Shown piece by piece: positions 1-13,900 of a stretch of DNA of 64,000 nucleotides. The notes under the pieces are model-generated. The model did not search any database. It was not told where the DNA came from and worked only from the letters and a program-made list of their open reading frames with translations. The position numbers and the translations under genes are program-made. The stretch is from Dipetalonema caudispina. Its lineage: Eukaryota > Nematoda > Chromadorea > Rhabditida > Onchocercidae. The DNA lies in contig JABVXV010000028.1 in assembly GCA_013365325.1 (NCBI GenBank), positions 248,001 through 312,000 of the forward strand, read 5' to 3'. The number at the start of each line of letters is the position of its first letter. Position 1 is the first letter of the stretch.

Positions 1-3000
1 TAATATCTGGAGTGCTTCCATATCGACGGCCTAGAAATATTTCGTTAATTTGCGAAAGTAAGGATATTCACTATTTCAGTGTTTTACTTTAAGTAAACGA
101 TACGAGCAGATTTTTCACGAGAACCGAAGTGAATGATTAGTACCTGATTGATTAGTGCAAGATGTACACAAGCTTGACGCAAACGCATTAATAACGTTAG
201 TACACAAGTCATCGTTTGAAAATTATCGTTGTTTCTAGTCGTTCGTGAACCACCTATAATAAATTTTACAAAAATTAAAACAGCTTTTGTATAAAAATCT
301 TAGTATCATGTTGCTGAGTCCACCTGTTCTGGAAATATTTAATCCAAATTTTGATTTGTCTAAAAGAAATGCTGAAGTTCCTTGATCATGCACTGCAGAT
401 ATGATTCATCTTTTTCCTCTCACAGTCGTATCTGTTACTGTACTTCTTTTGACTTTCTAATCACAAAGAATTTTTTGGTCGCTGAATTTGAATACAAAAT
501 GTGATAATACAATTTCTGAAGTAATGCACTACGTAGATAACGAACTTATGATTTAAGTCTTAATCTTCTCCTTCCGATCATTAACATTTACATGGAGCAA
601 ACCTATAAATGGATTCCTCGCAGGTTTATTACTAGCATTTGTCCATCCAATAGCATACAAATCTCGCTCTCTTTCCTCTCGTGTTTTGATTAATTCTTTC
701 ACTTGTTGCCTTCAAGTTTTTGAAATTTTTGAAAAAATAAAAAATCTATTTGTCATTTACGTTGTTTATTACTGGTAAGCAAAAATCCGTTCAATTATAC
801 ATGCTCGTAATTGTGAAAAAGATGATTTCATCGTCGTCACCAGACAAGTTACGATGAAATTTTAGATAATTTTTCTAAAATTATATTCAACCGCAACAAC
901 TGTCTGAAAAAAATCTTTCCAAATAAATACTAACCTTGAAACTTGAAACATATAATCATAAACTTTCTTTTCGATACCTTCAAGTTTCATAAAAGTCTCC
1001 TCATACATCCTCGGCCTTAAATCGACCTAAAAAAATCAAGCCATACCAGTCAAGTTCTAATAACGGAATTTTAGATTTATACAACCACACTTCTAATTCT
1101 TAGCTCTCCCAGTATTTCGTAGGGAGGTTTTACGATTTTAGTTGATTCGGGTTTTTAGAACTTAAATTCCTTTAATAAAACTGATCTTTCTGGGTCCTTA
1201 GACTAGTGATTGAGAAGTTAAGCATAATATAAATAATAGTTGAGTGACATTTTCCAGCTCACAAATTTGTTTTTGCACAGTACTTGTTAAAAAGCTTATT
1301 TATTTATTATAAGACGGCTTTAGCCGTAGTTCCCAACCCAAGTCCATTAAGTATCCTTTAGTGACAATTAGGAGCATGCACTGCTACCTACATACACAGT
1401 TCGCTTTCAGTCTCTGGATGCTACCGCTATCGACTCTCCTTTGCAATTTTTATTTCCCTCCACTCTACATATGTAATTTTTGCATAAAAAATAATAATTT
1501 AGAAAAATACAATGGGTTTATTTGTTTCTGCACACAACTGATTCTTTTCTCGTCGCAGTAACAAGCCTTTCACCATGGTATTTAATCTTTGTGATGATGA
1601 ATCTGGAAATAAGTTTTTAAAAGTCAAATTGAAAAAGTTTAAGTAAAATACAAAGTAAATTAAGAAATTAAGTGAGAATCCCAAAGAAATAAACATACGT
1701 GCTGATAAAATATATTCTTTCCAAACAGCCTCCTCATCGAACGGTACTACACGTAGAAATCTGAAGTAATCTTTAAATTAAACAGAATTTTGTATTGGAC
1801 TAAAAACATAGCTAATAAAAGGAAAATACATTCAAGTTAGACAGCAAATCCATCACCAAGGTATTTAATCCAGAAATAAAATATGCGAAGAACGAATAAA
1901 CCTGATCAAGGAATATAAATCCCATAAGTTATTGTGAATTGGTGTGCCTGTAAGGCACCAACGAGCTGCAGCAGGAATTTTACAACATGCTTTAGAAATC
2001 AATGATGTTCTATTTTTGATCTGATGCGCTTCGTCCAGGATGATGCGCTCCCAGGCTATCTTCGTAAGCACGGAGCCTGATTTTCTTGAAATCTGAAATG
2101 AAGATTACGATTTGTTCTTACTTAAATTACATTTTTTGAATTAATTTACAAATGGTCTGCAAACAAATTTATTTCAGCACTTTAAAAACCTGTCTACTCA
2201 ACCGCTCTGGAGTTATGGCAAACCTTTCGTTTTATTTTTCCTTTTCCATTCTCTTTTTCATTGGAATCACTAGTATCACTACTACTTCTTTCATCTTCGA
2301 CACCAGCTGGAGTGAATTTTTCGCTCAATTCATTGCTCACAATTCCATATGTAGTGACAACGACGTCATAGCGTGCAAGGCTTAAAAAAAAAATCCATTT
2401 CGAAATTTAGTTTAATATCATATTAAGTCAATAAAATTTCAAATACAGATGTGAAAAATTACCAATCAGCGCTTATATCGCGTTTGTGTTTAGGTCCATG
2501 GAACAAGTAACGAGAAAGAAAGCCACTTTTCACATGTTTTTGAAATTCTGCCTCCCACTGGAAGATTAATGAAGCTGGAGCGACAATTAGCGTAGTTCTG
2601 GACGGAATTAAAGAACTGTCTGAAGATAAAACTGAAGCTCACAATAACAAGGAGCAGTTACTTATTTCCAGAACTACCGATATTCAAGGTGAATAAAGAA
2701 TTCCACAAAAACGTAGGTGCAGATAAAAAGTATTTTGTCTTGAGAAAAATTTTTGTTCTACGGAAGATAATAATCTTTGGACACTTCTATTCAGTCAGTC
2801 ATTTCAAAGAAAATTAGTATTCAAAAATCAAAATTCAAAAGTAATTGCCAACGAGAATACTGAATCAACAGAACTACGAATGACCTTTAATGACTCTTTT
2901 GTTTAACCCTTCCATCATTTCTTCATTCTGCTTACGCTTCTCCTTGACATTTACAATAAGTGAAATCATGCTCAACGTTTTGCCTAGGCCCATGTCATCA

Positions 3001-6000
3001 GCTGAAATCGAATAGTGATCTGTTTAGAATTTTCGATACAACAATAGGTAACAGAAGTTCAGTAAGTAAACTTGATAACGTATTTAAAGCAAGCAAAAAT
3101 CCTGCTTGAATATGTAATTCAAATAAATCTATATTTAAATCTCAAATATAAATTGAAAATGAACTTGTTATTTGAAACAGAGCCTGACACACTGACAGAA
3201 ACCTAAAATTAAACCCAGGAAAACTTCAGATACCGAGGATGCCACCGGGCAACGATTGTTTCTCACGCCACAGCAACCAGGTCAGGCCTTCTTTTTGATG
3301 TGGCATTAATTCGGTAAGTAAACTCGCTGGTGTATCCGTTTTCACATTTTCTGGGACATTTGCAAGTGAACTGGAAAAAATTGGAGAAATATGTAAAAAA
3401 TGAAGTATATATACAAAACTGATATTCCAACCAAATTTTTTAATTATAAATATTCAATAAGTCTGGAAGTTTAATAAAAAATATCCATCAATTTATTAAG
3501 AATCCTAAACTCACCTATGCATCTGGGCAATAACTTGTCCAGTAACTGCGTTGGCCAGGCAAATTCGATTATCTGTCATTTTTCCACCAAATAACCGATG
3601 TCCTACAAAAAGGGGGATCAAAATGAAAAATGAATTCAATTTTCTTCATAAGACTTTGGCATTTAGGTTTTGAAAAAGCTTCCTATTAATTCATATTTTC
3701 CATTATAATAAATCACCTCCAGCTATAACTTGAGGAGAAATGACTGGTGGTTCTTTCTTTTTCTGAGTAGTACCAGCTTTTTCCTTTTTAGTAGGCTCTG
3801 CAAAATCACATATACTTTGTCAAGAAAATTAAAAATGTAGAATTGCTACTTCCTGACCCTTCTTTAAAATCGTTCATTTATAATGGAAAAACAGAAAAAT
3901 TATTCAACTATGCATGTCACAAGTTGGATGTTCTATTACTTAAACTGTCTAATGTCTTTGCAACATTTTCATTTTTTTCGATAATAACTATCTAAATCTT
4001 CGTCTTTTTAGCTCAAAATTATTGAAATTAATCCGCGCGCAGCAAAGACTATAATATTTCCTTATTTAAAAATCAATTTATGGTCGGCTGTCAATTCACT
4101 GCGAAATGGTAGCAGTAAGCATAATTATGTATCACGCCACTGCTTCAGAACTTGCAATGATAACACAAAGCTTGATATGTCACTGCTAGAATTTGTCAAT
4201 CAGCTGCAAATTTTAAAGTGTCAAGAACATTTCTTTATTTGATATTGCTAAAATAATCCAAATCCAAACCGTTTGGAGCGATATTTTCGTCTTTTTCAAA
4301 TGAATCTAGACTATTTAATTTTTCTTGCAATATTTTAATTTTTTCCAATAGTCGCCGCCCACAGTCTGGTAATTTCGGCAAATTCGCGTTTCGCTTGAGA
4401 TTCTAAAACCAGATATTTATAAAGATATAGACATAAATATAACTTAGGGAATAAATTTATTGAATTACCTCCAAGTTCTTTAACTGCGCTTCCAATTCTA
4501 TTCTCGACAAAGTTCCTGGGATCTGAAAATGAAGGCCACTGTCTTTTTCTCAGTAAATATAATTAACCCTAATTCTCGAAATAATCTGTCTTTCAATCCA
4601 CTTCACTATGATGTCACCACCTCTTTAGTTAACGTCCATCATTGGAAACAAGCAATATTTTTGAACCTCTAATAACTTTTCATTGGTCTCATCCTCAATT
4701 TCGCTAACCGCAGTTTGTCTTAAATCTCCTTAATATTAGGAACTGAATTACGTCATAAAAAAATGAGCAGTAATTCTAAACTTCTGAAAATCGCTTTAAT
4801 ATGCAGCAAAATTAGTAATTACTGAAATATTACTGATATAAGCTAACTTTTTGCGCAGGATCTGACGCTGAAGTGGAATGCGACGGAGAAAAATGACCTA
4901 TAATTTGGATTTCGTCTTCAGAAACATCATGAATCGATGTCGAGGCAAGTTTGTTTGCGGTAACCTGGAAAAAATTATTTTTTTTAGAAAATAGTTGATT
5001 AAAATCCGTTTTTTTTTACTTTAGTGTTCTAAAGCAAACACCTGCACAACAGTGTCCATTTCTTGAAATGTAAATTTAAATTGTATCTTGTTGTAGTAAT
5101 GGACTGAAGCCCGACTGATAGAACGAACGAAAACTATCCATGCCTACTAGAAGCAAAGAATGGGGCTACAGATAATTAAATAACACTGATAATCTAACTG
5201 ACATAGTCCTACGCAGAGAAGGATTAGTACGTGAATTGAAGATATGGCAAAGCTTTTTTGTTAATTACATAAGGTTGGAGCAGATGTAGTTCATGCAATG
5301 ATATTAGTCTTATTGACACTTGCAAAACGTATCAGTTTTTTCCCATCATTTTACCTCATTTACAATTCTGTTCCAATTAACAAATCATTATTTTTGTGCA
5401 ATATTTTGAATTACGAAAGTTACTTCATTCAAAGAATCTAAACTGTAATAGGCAACTTGTAGATGGAAGGCAAATGAGAAAACTACTTCATTAATTCAGC
5501 ATCACCTTAAACTTAGAACAGAACAGTTCGACCCAAAACTTAGCTAAAACATGCATATATGATTTATTCAACGTGACAGTTGATATGTGGTCGTTTTGGA
5601 TTCCTTAACAAAAAGAAAAAATAGACTCAAGGAACCAAAACTTACTAAAACATTTTCTTTAATACTGTTCAACATTTCAATTGACGAATTGACGCTGCTG
5701 ACATAAACGGAACCTTCACTCGAGCTACTTGGTGCAGTTATATCTTCAATTTCATGCGAGAAGTTCTTCAACACGGGCTTGTTTTCCTTTTTGTCCAGAA
5801 ATGACGGAGACCTACTACCATTAACAATTTCAGCTTCCAGTGAAGTAATACACTGCGTGCTGCAAAAATAAATTCAGGAAGATCGCTTATTTTTATTGCG
5901 GCCGATCTTTTCTTAGTCAATATTCATCCTCATGAATTACCTTTACGGATGGCATCATATTCAGCGTAAAGATGACATCAGTGAAAAGTGAATTCCCTTC

Positions 6001-8594
6001 TTCGAAGACGCTTCTGGAACTTATTAAATCGTATTTTCCAAACTCAGAAAACAATAGAAAATACTAGTTAAACATACCTAGCCGCCATATTTGTCGAGAG
6101 AATTTCCTGCATTTCTTCTATTTTGGAATTATCGTTTGTGGTGAATATATCGTTTTGGTTGCAGCTATTTGTCTATCACAGAGAAATTTCATTTTATTCA
6201 TTGATAACATGCAGACTTTTACTTAATTTAAAGTGAGCATGTGTTGGCATTTTCAAAGGAGAATAAAAAACTGAGAGTAATACAACACCGAATTTCTTCC
6301 TTAAAAGAGGGCTGGGATCTCATAACTACTCGGAATTGAGCAATAATAGCGATAAAGAAGACAGATTATTGTCAGTGTTATTGCTCAGTTTCAAAAAGTG
6401 GCATGCACCTATTTTCTGGAAAATTTCTAAAGAACAGCCAAAAATATTCCACTCATTTTACAAAACTCTTTTGCCAAATTCCCTTATCTCATTTACCAGT
6501 ACAAGAATTGGAGGAAGAATTCATTTTTGCTCAAACGTTTGCGCATATAAGCTTTTTTCGAGGATTTAGATTTAACAAAGCAATTTTAGTTGTTTTTGGT
6601 CTGACTTCATGAAGATCTTAATAAATAACAATCCGCTTACTTTTTTGTCTTCCTCAAACAATTCTACTTCACCATTTGTAGAGTCTCTTTTGTTGATATC
6701 CATGTTATTAATGCAGTCTGCTGTGCTGACTTGCATCGAACTAACAGCAGTTTCATCAACTGTCGAAGGATTTTGTAAACTTACAATTTCCGATACATCT
6801 GCAGCCTGACCAGCATCACCCCATGCAATTTTTCGCTTCTGTAAAAATAACATATTGTTTGCATATGCTATTATTTCTGGGGCAGGGACCAAATGGAGAA
6901 TAGCTTAAAAATCCAGCATATCAAAAAAAGTGATGTGATATTTGACTAATGACTACTGGTACAATAAAAGTGATAATTTTTTAACTTCTTCGAACTCCTG
7001 TCCAGAAATTTTAGATGCAATAAAAGTTTTTCAAGATAGTTCTGATCAGAAATACTAAAGAACACCTCATGAAAATCCTTCGTCACAGCAATCTGTCGAC
7101 CATGTTTCTCTTTTTTCTTAAGTTCCAAAGGTGAAGCTACAATTAAATTGCAATTGGAACTTTCTAACTTTCTATGTATCCATGTTTCTCACTCTCCTGT
7201 GATATTAATTATGGACTGCTCCCAACTTTTTTTTTTATTAAACTAGTTTTGAGTCTGATTTCATTTGGGTATAGTTATCCTGCATTAAAGGAACTACAAA
7301 AGACCAAACTAATAAATAGAAAATGCAATTTTACATCTTCCTTCTGCTAGTTCAAGTGGCTAGTGTGAAATTAATGAAACATGATTACGTTCAAAAAGGC
7401 ACTAACCTACAACACTGCTAAGAACACTGCGACTTCGGTCAACTCTTCCAATTGAGTGGACATCTGAAATTTATATTGGATAAAAAGGTAGGCACAAAAA
7501 TAAATGAAAAACCTAACTGTTCAGCGCTGCAATTGCAAGCTTTGAATTTGAAAATTTCAAAAAAATTTGAAAAATTCCAATTAAGAAGGTATCCCTTTTG
7601 TCATTATGAAAAGATATTGAAGACATCATATCACCTACTTTTTTCGCTACTGGTGGAAATATTGTCTGCTAAAGATAGTCGTTCCTTTTCATCCGAAGAT
7701 AACGCAGTATCCTGGAAAACCTTAATTAAAAATGTCCTGAAGCGATCACTTAAAAAACTTCCCACTTTTCACTTCCATCTATTTGCATCAACTGTTGACA
7801 GTACCAAAATTATGAAGAACACCTCAATTGAATCCCTCTGAATCCACAACTTTTACAAAATATAAACAGAAAAATAAGCATTATATTTTATTTCATTGCT
7901 TTAGTAGTCAATAGTGAAATTACTGTCAATTTTTTTTGCATTCAATTACCTCCATAACATTTCTTGCAATTTTTCCTATATATATCAAATAATTCCTTTC
8001 TTTTTTAAATTTCTCATTCCTACCATTGCAATACCAACGAAATTTCAGACGAAACTTTTAGAGGACATGTCAGTACCACAGAATGGTTTTAGAGCTTTAT
8101 TGCAAATGTCATTTCATCTATTTGTCACTCACTCTTTCTATGCCGATTTCTTTTAAATTGAGTATATTCAAAGTCAAATCTCGGGTTGCACTCATGTCTT
8201 AAACACAAAAACTTTTATTTCTTCTACCAATTAAAAAATTCCGTTATTCTTCAGCTAGAAAGTCCGTCCTGTTACTATGTTATTTTCGTCCGGTGTAGTA
8301 CTGTTGAAAAAGACGCTTATATTTAGACGGAAAATTAAAATAAATTCAGAATGGACACGCCTCATCAATGTGTGATAGTTTGCCGAAGCAATTTGATCGA
8401 TATATGTGATCCGATCGGATGGCAACATTCACACGAGGGGTTGAAGTAACGGGTCCTGGTTCTCTCTGTCTTATTTTTCCGATTGGTGACATCAAATCCA
8501 ATGATGATAGCAAGCAACTGCTTGCAGAAGGAAAGCTTTCATGCTTCGCTTGCTGCTCAACTTTTCTCATCAACATGTCATCGTTCGATGACAT
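1..8594 (-). CDS. TTF2: TTF2/lodestar-like SNF2-family DNA-dependent ATPase, 3' end beyond left edge
   Basis: A SNF2 ATPase of the transcription termination factor 2 type, which strips RNA polymerase II from DNA. I place 22 exons: 8433-8594, 7639-7711, 7066-7136, 6641-6838, 6078-6172, 5646-5859, 4848-4964, 4469-4522, 4270-4402, 3717-3797, 3515-3602, 3234-3370, 2885-3001, 2463-2619, 2224-2380, 1902-2092, 1699-1760, 1511-1602, 935-1026, 603-709, 144-234 and 1-30. Motifs in order: [14 protein letters not shown], Walker A DDMGLGKT (exon 2885-3001), motif Ia [18 protein letters not shown] and [19 protein letters not shown] (exon 1902-2092), then [16 protein letters not shown] (exon 144-234). Phases agree at nearly every junction; the 603/234 junction does not and may hide a small exon. 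The first exon starts at an ATG just behind TTTCAG, which fits trans-splicing, but joining it to the gene is inference. The N-terminal ~330 residues are low complexity and no GRF zinc finger is visible. Helicase motifs V-VI lie outside the window. Confidence 0.88.
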
Positions 8595-10953
8595 CTGAAA
8601 CTTAACTGCTGAAGGAGATATATCGAACATTTCTCAATACTGAAGCAACTTAGATATCTATACAGTTAGACTCTAATTGAGCTACAAGACTATCATCTCG
8701 TCATTCTTACAATCAAACCTCAATGTTGGGGTGAAATTTAATGAACGAAACAGAAACAAATATTCAGAATAAATAGTAATTCAAAATAGCTTCAGGCAAT
8801 GAAATATGAAAAATTAAATAAACAAATAATGATAAGAGATAACACATGTCGCAAAAAAGTAATATCTTATAAATATACATAATCTCTATGTACAACCATA
8901 TTCCTGCGTACTATCCCGAACTAAATCAACGAACCCACTCGCTATCAAGTAACCGCGAAATACCAGACTGAGAGTGTGACGCCATCGGTATTTCTTAAAA
9001 TTGCACCCGATGTATCTTGATGATGTTTTCTTCATCAAAGGAAGCAAGGATAGACTATGTCCTCAACTTATTAAGTCTACTATTTGAAGACAGGATACGC
9101 AAGATTAAGTAAACTATAGAACAGAGAATATTGCCAAGGTATACATCGGTAATCTCAAAAAAACTTTCCAAGCAAATAGAACGATAACCAGTAGTGATTA
9201 TTTCAAAAATACAGTTAATTAGTAACGGAATTCGAGGAATTGAAATTCAACTGGACAAGGGCAAGAAAATGCTTGGCTTTTTCATAAGATTGCCGGGATA
9301 TTAACTGTATCAATTGACAAATTAGAGGAATTTAATTTATAACTCCCTCAGTAATTAGCTTTCAGAGGGTAAAGTTAAGATCTAAGAAAATATAATTAAA
9401 TGACCATTCTTCATTGGTTTCCTATTTTTTGACAGTCAAAAGTTTGCTTTTCATCTTTTTTTCTATACCATGAAATCAGCTTAGCAAGGATATAAGTTCC
9501 CGCATGACGGTATTTCTTTCACCAGGATCTCTTGGACAATACTTTTTTCTAGAGAAAAAAAATTGATTTTTTTCCAGATTTTTAACATTTCTGGAATAAG
9601 GTTAATAAAAGTGGAAAGTTAGAGGAAATTGAATAAGAGGTAGGAGAAAGAATTGTACTTTCTTTATCAACTATGCTATATATCTGTTGTAACAATTTAA
9701 TATAGCATATAATTGTTGCAATAACACATTTATCTGATCACCTTTCATTACTGGATCATATTTTTCCTGTCTCTTCAAATATCGAGGGAGACTACTATCA
9801 TCATCACAAACATTTGGAATATCCCGAACTTCTCAACATCGATTTTAATCTTCTCGGATTATCCTTTTCACAACGACTCTATCGGAAGAAGCGTAATATG
9901 CGTTGAAGTTAGACGTTATTCGTGGTAGAGATTCTGGAGGACTTAACTTAGTATTGTCCACTTGGTTAATCTTCATTGTAATTATGTTTGTGGTTCTGAG
10001 CATTAGAGCACGTGATACAATTGAGTTTTGTAATTTTAAGCGTTGAAGCACGTGATATACGTGATATATGCTTATTTGATTTCATTTGAATGTATTGTGA
10101 ACTGTTCAATTACTCAACTGTACTCAGCAACAAATGCAATCTTCTTTTGATGATTAGTGGTAGACAGTTCGCATGGTCACCGTTATTGCTGACATGGACC
10201 ATTATCATAGTTAAGCTTGATATGGTTCAATTTAAATTACACTTGGAAAAACTTGGCATATCTGTTTTTCAGATCTCGAACAAACGAAATGTCTGAAGAT
10301 GCTTCAAGGCGTCCAATGGATATCGGTAACAACAAGGTTCAGTTTCTTGATTAATCAAGCTTACAAGTCTGCATTTCTCTAGACTTCTTAGTTGTGTATT
10401 GGTGATCTGCTTCTCTGTAGTTTTGGAATCCGTTACTGAAGTGGTGTTATTTGAAGCCTTCAAACAGAAGTCAGAAGTTAATCTTTAATTATCCAGTGTG
10501 GATAAGAGAAAAAGTGGCTTGGTATTTCTGAGCATTTTTTTGTGAATATTTATTTGACTTGAAAATTTATTAGGTGAGAATATATTGTGCATTTCGTGGT
10601 ATTTTTCAAAAATGTCTTTGCAAAAAACTTTAATTCTTTGTTATGATTTTTCTTAAACTAGTTTAGAAATCTTTCTCTGTTCTCCTCAGTAGGTCGGAAA
10701 ATCTTTCCATTTTTCTTCAGATTTTGTAAGTTTGAGGTTATCAGTTATCGTAATTTCTCGACACTGCTTCATTCTTATTCATTTCCATGAATATTCAGTT
10801 CTTTTCGCTGTAGGATATAAATAACGAGAAAGGATGCGAAATATAACTGGAAAACAGCAGTTGCTAACTTTTCCTCCTTATCCTTTCTTAAATCTTTGTA
10901 GGGTTGTTGCTAACATCCATTTGTGTTACATTTTACTAAAATAGACATTCCAG
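8595..10953. other. Intergenic region between divergent TTF2-like and CMTR1 genes
   Basis: AT-rich DNA with no recognisable gene; it probably holds both promoters. Around 9671-9726 there are short imperfect inverted repeats (TATGCTATAT / ATATAGCATA). Two CACGTG E-box palindromes lie at 10009-10014 and 10049-10054 inside a repeated GCACGTGATA. Two weak minus-strand ORFs are listed separately. Confidence 0.5.
9845..10460 (-). CDS. Weak candidate small gene, two open segments
   Basis: Not recognised. The segment near 10374-10450 reads ASNNTTSVTDSKTTEKQI... and is followed by a GTAAGC donor-like site. The segment at 9848-9990 reads from an ATG (MKINQVDNTKLSPPESLPR...) to a stop at 9845, with an ATGCTCAG acceptor-like site upstream. 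Composition is protein-like, but the phases do not join cleanly and no start was found for the upper segment. It could be a short lineage-specific gene or chance. Confidence 0.18.
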
Positions 10954-13900
10954 ATGATGCGTCGATTGGTATCCACTCGTTTGGAAGATATTCGAGACGG
11001 TTTCGAAGAAGAACTTCAAGAGACAAAATCGATGAAGAAATCATTGCAGAATAGTGAAAGGCTGACTGACAGCGAAGATGAAGACGATGCCTTTAATGAA
11101 GTTCCTGCGAAAATAGTTAGTTAACTTTAAGAAAATTCTAAGTTTATTGACACCTTTGAGAAAGATCATAAACCAGAGATTTTTCATAGGCAACTTATTC
11201 TTCAGTTCGTCATCTTATCATTCTGAAATTCCACACATTCTTGATATTTGTTTAAAGTAAATGTTCATTTATTTTTTACTGCTTTCAACAGTTACTTATG
11301 GCTAAATTGCTATGTCAAAAAGTTCTAACTCATTTTTAAATAGAGTCTTCCGATCTGTTCAACTCTGAAAACTTTGAAATTTTGATTGCAGCCATCCCCA
11401 TGGATTTCGTGCTTGAAGTGTTTTCTAATATTCTGCTTCTTTAATTTGGATTGCAAAGAATATATTTCATCTCTACTTTGTTTACTTAATATGTAATTCA
11501 TGGAACATTTTAGCCGAAGTGCGTTTATGAAAATAAAGGAGCAGTACTGTTGGCTAAAATGGGATACGATGGTGGTGGGCTTGGTAAGAGCGGCCAAGGG
11601 CGTACAGAACTAATACCGTTCTCCACGCAACGAGGTCGCGAAGGTTTGGGACAGCCTACGAATCAGGTAATGAAGAAGAATTGATTTTCTTTCCACAGTC
11701 ACAATATAATGGTTCTTTTTGGTATAAAAAATTTGTAGTGGTTTTTTTAATTAAAAAAAACTGTCTTATAACTGATTATAATTGCTTGCTTTTCACTGAG
11801 TTTGGTCTAAAATCTAGTAGTTACTCGTCAGTTTTTCAGAAAATTGCTCGGGATTGGAATGCAGTTTGGGATTTTACGGAGGAAGAAAAACTTGTGGAGG
11901 AAAATGTACTGTGGTTATCTGCTCCTGAAGACGTTCGAGAGAAGTTCATAAAAGAATTGCAGGATCAAGACAACTGGATTATCATTGGAGATGTAAATCT
12001 ATTTTTGGAAGCATGATTAAAAGTGGAAAATAAGTGAAATGGAAAGAATTCACAGTTTTTAAATTTTTTTGGGCTTCGTAAATTTCTATTTCTGAATATA
12101 TTCTAGCGAAAAGAGACATTGGATGGCGAATGGAAATACTGTGATAGCAAGTTAATGAAAAAAATGTTGGATGCAAAATCGGTTTTTGATCAGCTTGATG
12201 TTCGAGACTTAAAGGAAGCCCGTACCCGAGCGAATCCATATGAGACAGTCGGTTCCGCTTTTTTCCAGAATCGGTAATTCTACCATAAATAAGTATTACA
12301 ACGCTCCATATCAGCTCTTTGTTATGCGGATCGCATTTGTTTTTTAATTGTTCCAAAATAAATTATTTAGGTTTGCTAATGTTTATGCATATTTTTAATT
12401 GCCAATTTCTATTTTTTTTTTTAGTGAACTCGGATCGATGTAGAATTTAGTTTCTTAGATCTCTTTTTTTTGTATATTAAGAAAAATCCACCTCGATGAA
12501 CTTTTTTCCGACACAACTAAATTATCTAGAATTCTTAGAAGTTATCTGTTCATATTTGAAATCGAAAGATATATTTTTTTAAGGGCAGCGATGAAAATGG
12601 CAAATTTAGATCGTATCTATGATTGGCTATTGACGGGTGAAAAACCGGATAGTATTGAAATCAAAAATCCTATGAACGTGGAAATAAAAAACGAGAAATG
12701 TCGAGTAGCAATTCCGGGAAAGAATATTGGTAGAACATTGCCATTATTTTACTTTGCTGATATATGCGCTGGTCCTGGTGGATTCACAGAATATGTATTA
12801 TGGAGAAAGGGTTACTACAATGCGAGAGGTTTCGGAATGACGTTAAAAGTTAAGAATTTTTTGAATTTTGTGTCAAAATATTTTATATTTCTGTTCCAAA
12901 ATTTATTGTGATAGCTGTGAAACATAACATACTTGGCCGCAAATGATGAGGAAGTTTATGATAAGGTCCGTGTTTTGAGAATCCTATGATAGATTTCAAA
13001 GAAATCAAAATGGGAAAAGTAAAATATTTTTTATTTACCAAATAAGGAAAAATTGAATGTAGATTGCTTTGTAGAATAATTTTTCCCTTCCTTTTTACAG
13101 GAAAAGATGATTTCAAATTGAAACGTTTTACGGCCGCTTCGCCCTCCTATTTGGAACCTTATTATGGTAAACATAACGATGGTGATGTCACTAAGCCGGA
13201 CAATATCATCTCATTTGAAGAAGTTCATATTTTGTCATGCGAAAAAGCTATGAATTTATAAAAAAATTCTAATAATTCGTGTCATTTTGTAAAATTCTTA
13301 TGCATAAAAAATTCAGAAAATTATCAAAGATTTTTTTTCGAGTAGCTTAGTTTAATAATTTATTGAAGTTATTTTCTGTTTAAAATTTACTCTTATTCTA
13401 CTTTGAAATAATTCAGATTGTGAAGCGCGGTACCAATAACGTTGGTGTAGATTTGGTGATGGCTGACGGTGGATTTTGTGTCGATCAGCAAGAAAATATT
13501 CAGGCATGAATTTTTAATCTTTAGATTACAATGTCGATTACAATGTTACAATTGTTGTAGGTACCTTTTATGAAATCTCTTGGAATTTGAACACTCTAGG
13601 ATTTTTCTGAAAGGATTTATGGAAATTTCAACTTGCTTATCGCATTTGCTGAAATTTTAGAAATTTACTTCGACTTTTTAGGAAATTCTATCAAAACGTT
13701 TGTATTTGTGCCAGTTTTTGACCGGTCTCTCAGTTCTACGTGTGAAAGCACAGAACACAGGAAGCGGTGGAAAATTTGTTTGTAAATTGTTCGACATTTT
13801 CACACCGTTTAGTATCGGTCTTATTTATTTGATGTATATTGCATTTGAAAGAATATCAATACACAAACCTAACACCAGTCGTCCAGCTAATTCGGAAAGG

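Noticed and set aside
300..360. Minus-strand reading [13 protein letters not shown] resembling a homeodomain recognition helix
   Set aside because: It lies in a TTF2-like intron, has no flanking homeodomain helices, and the spacing is wrong; coincidence in AT-rich sequence.
7452..7841. 129-codon plus-strand ORF
   Set aside because: Shadow of the TTF2-like gene; the minus strand holds exon 7639-7711 with good splice sites, and the ORF has no domain.
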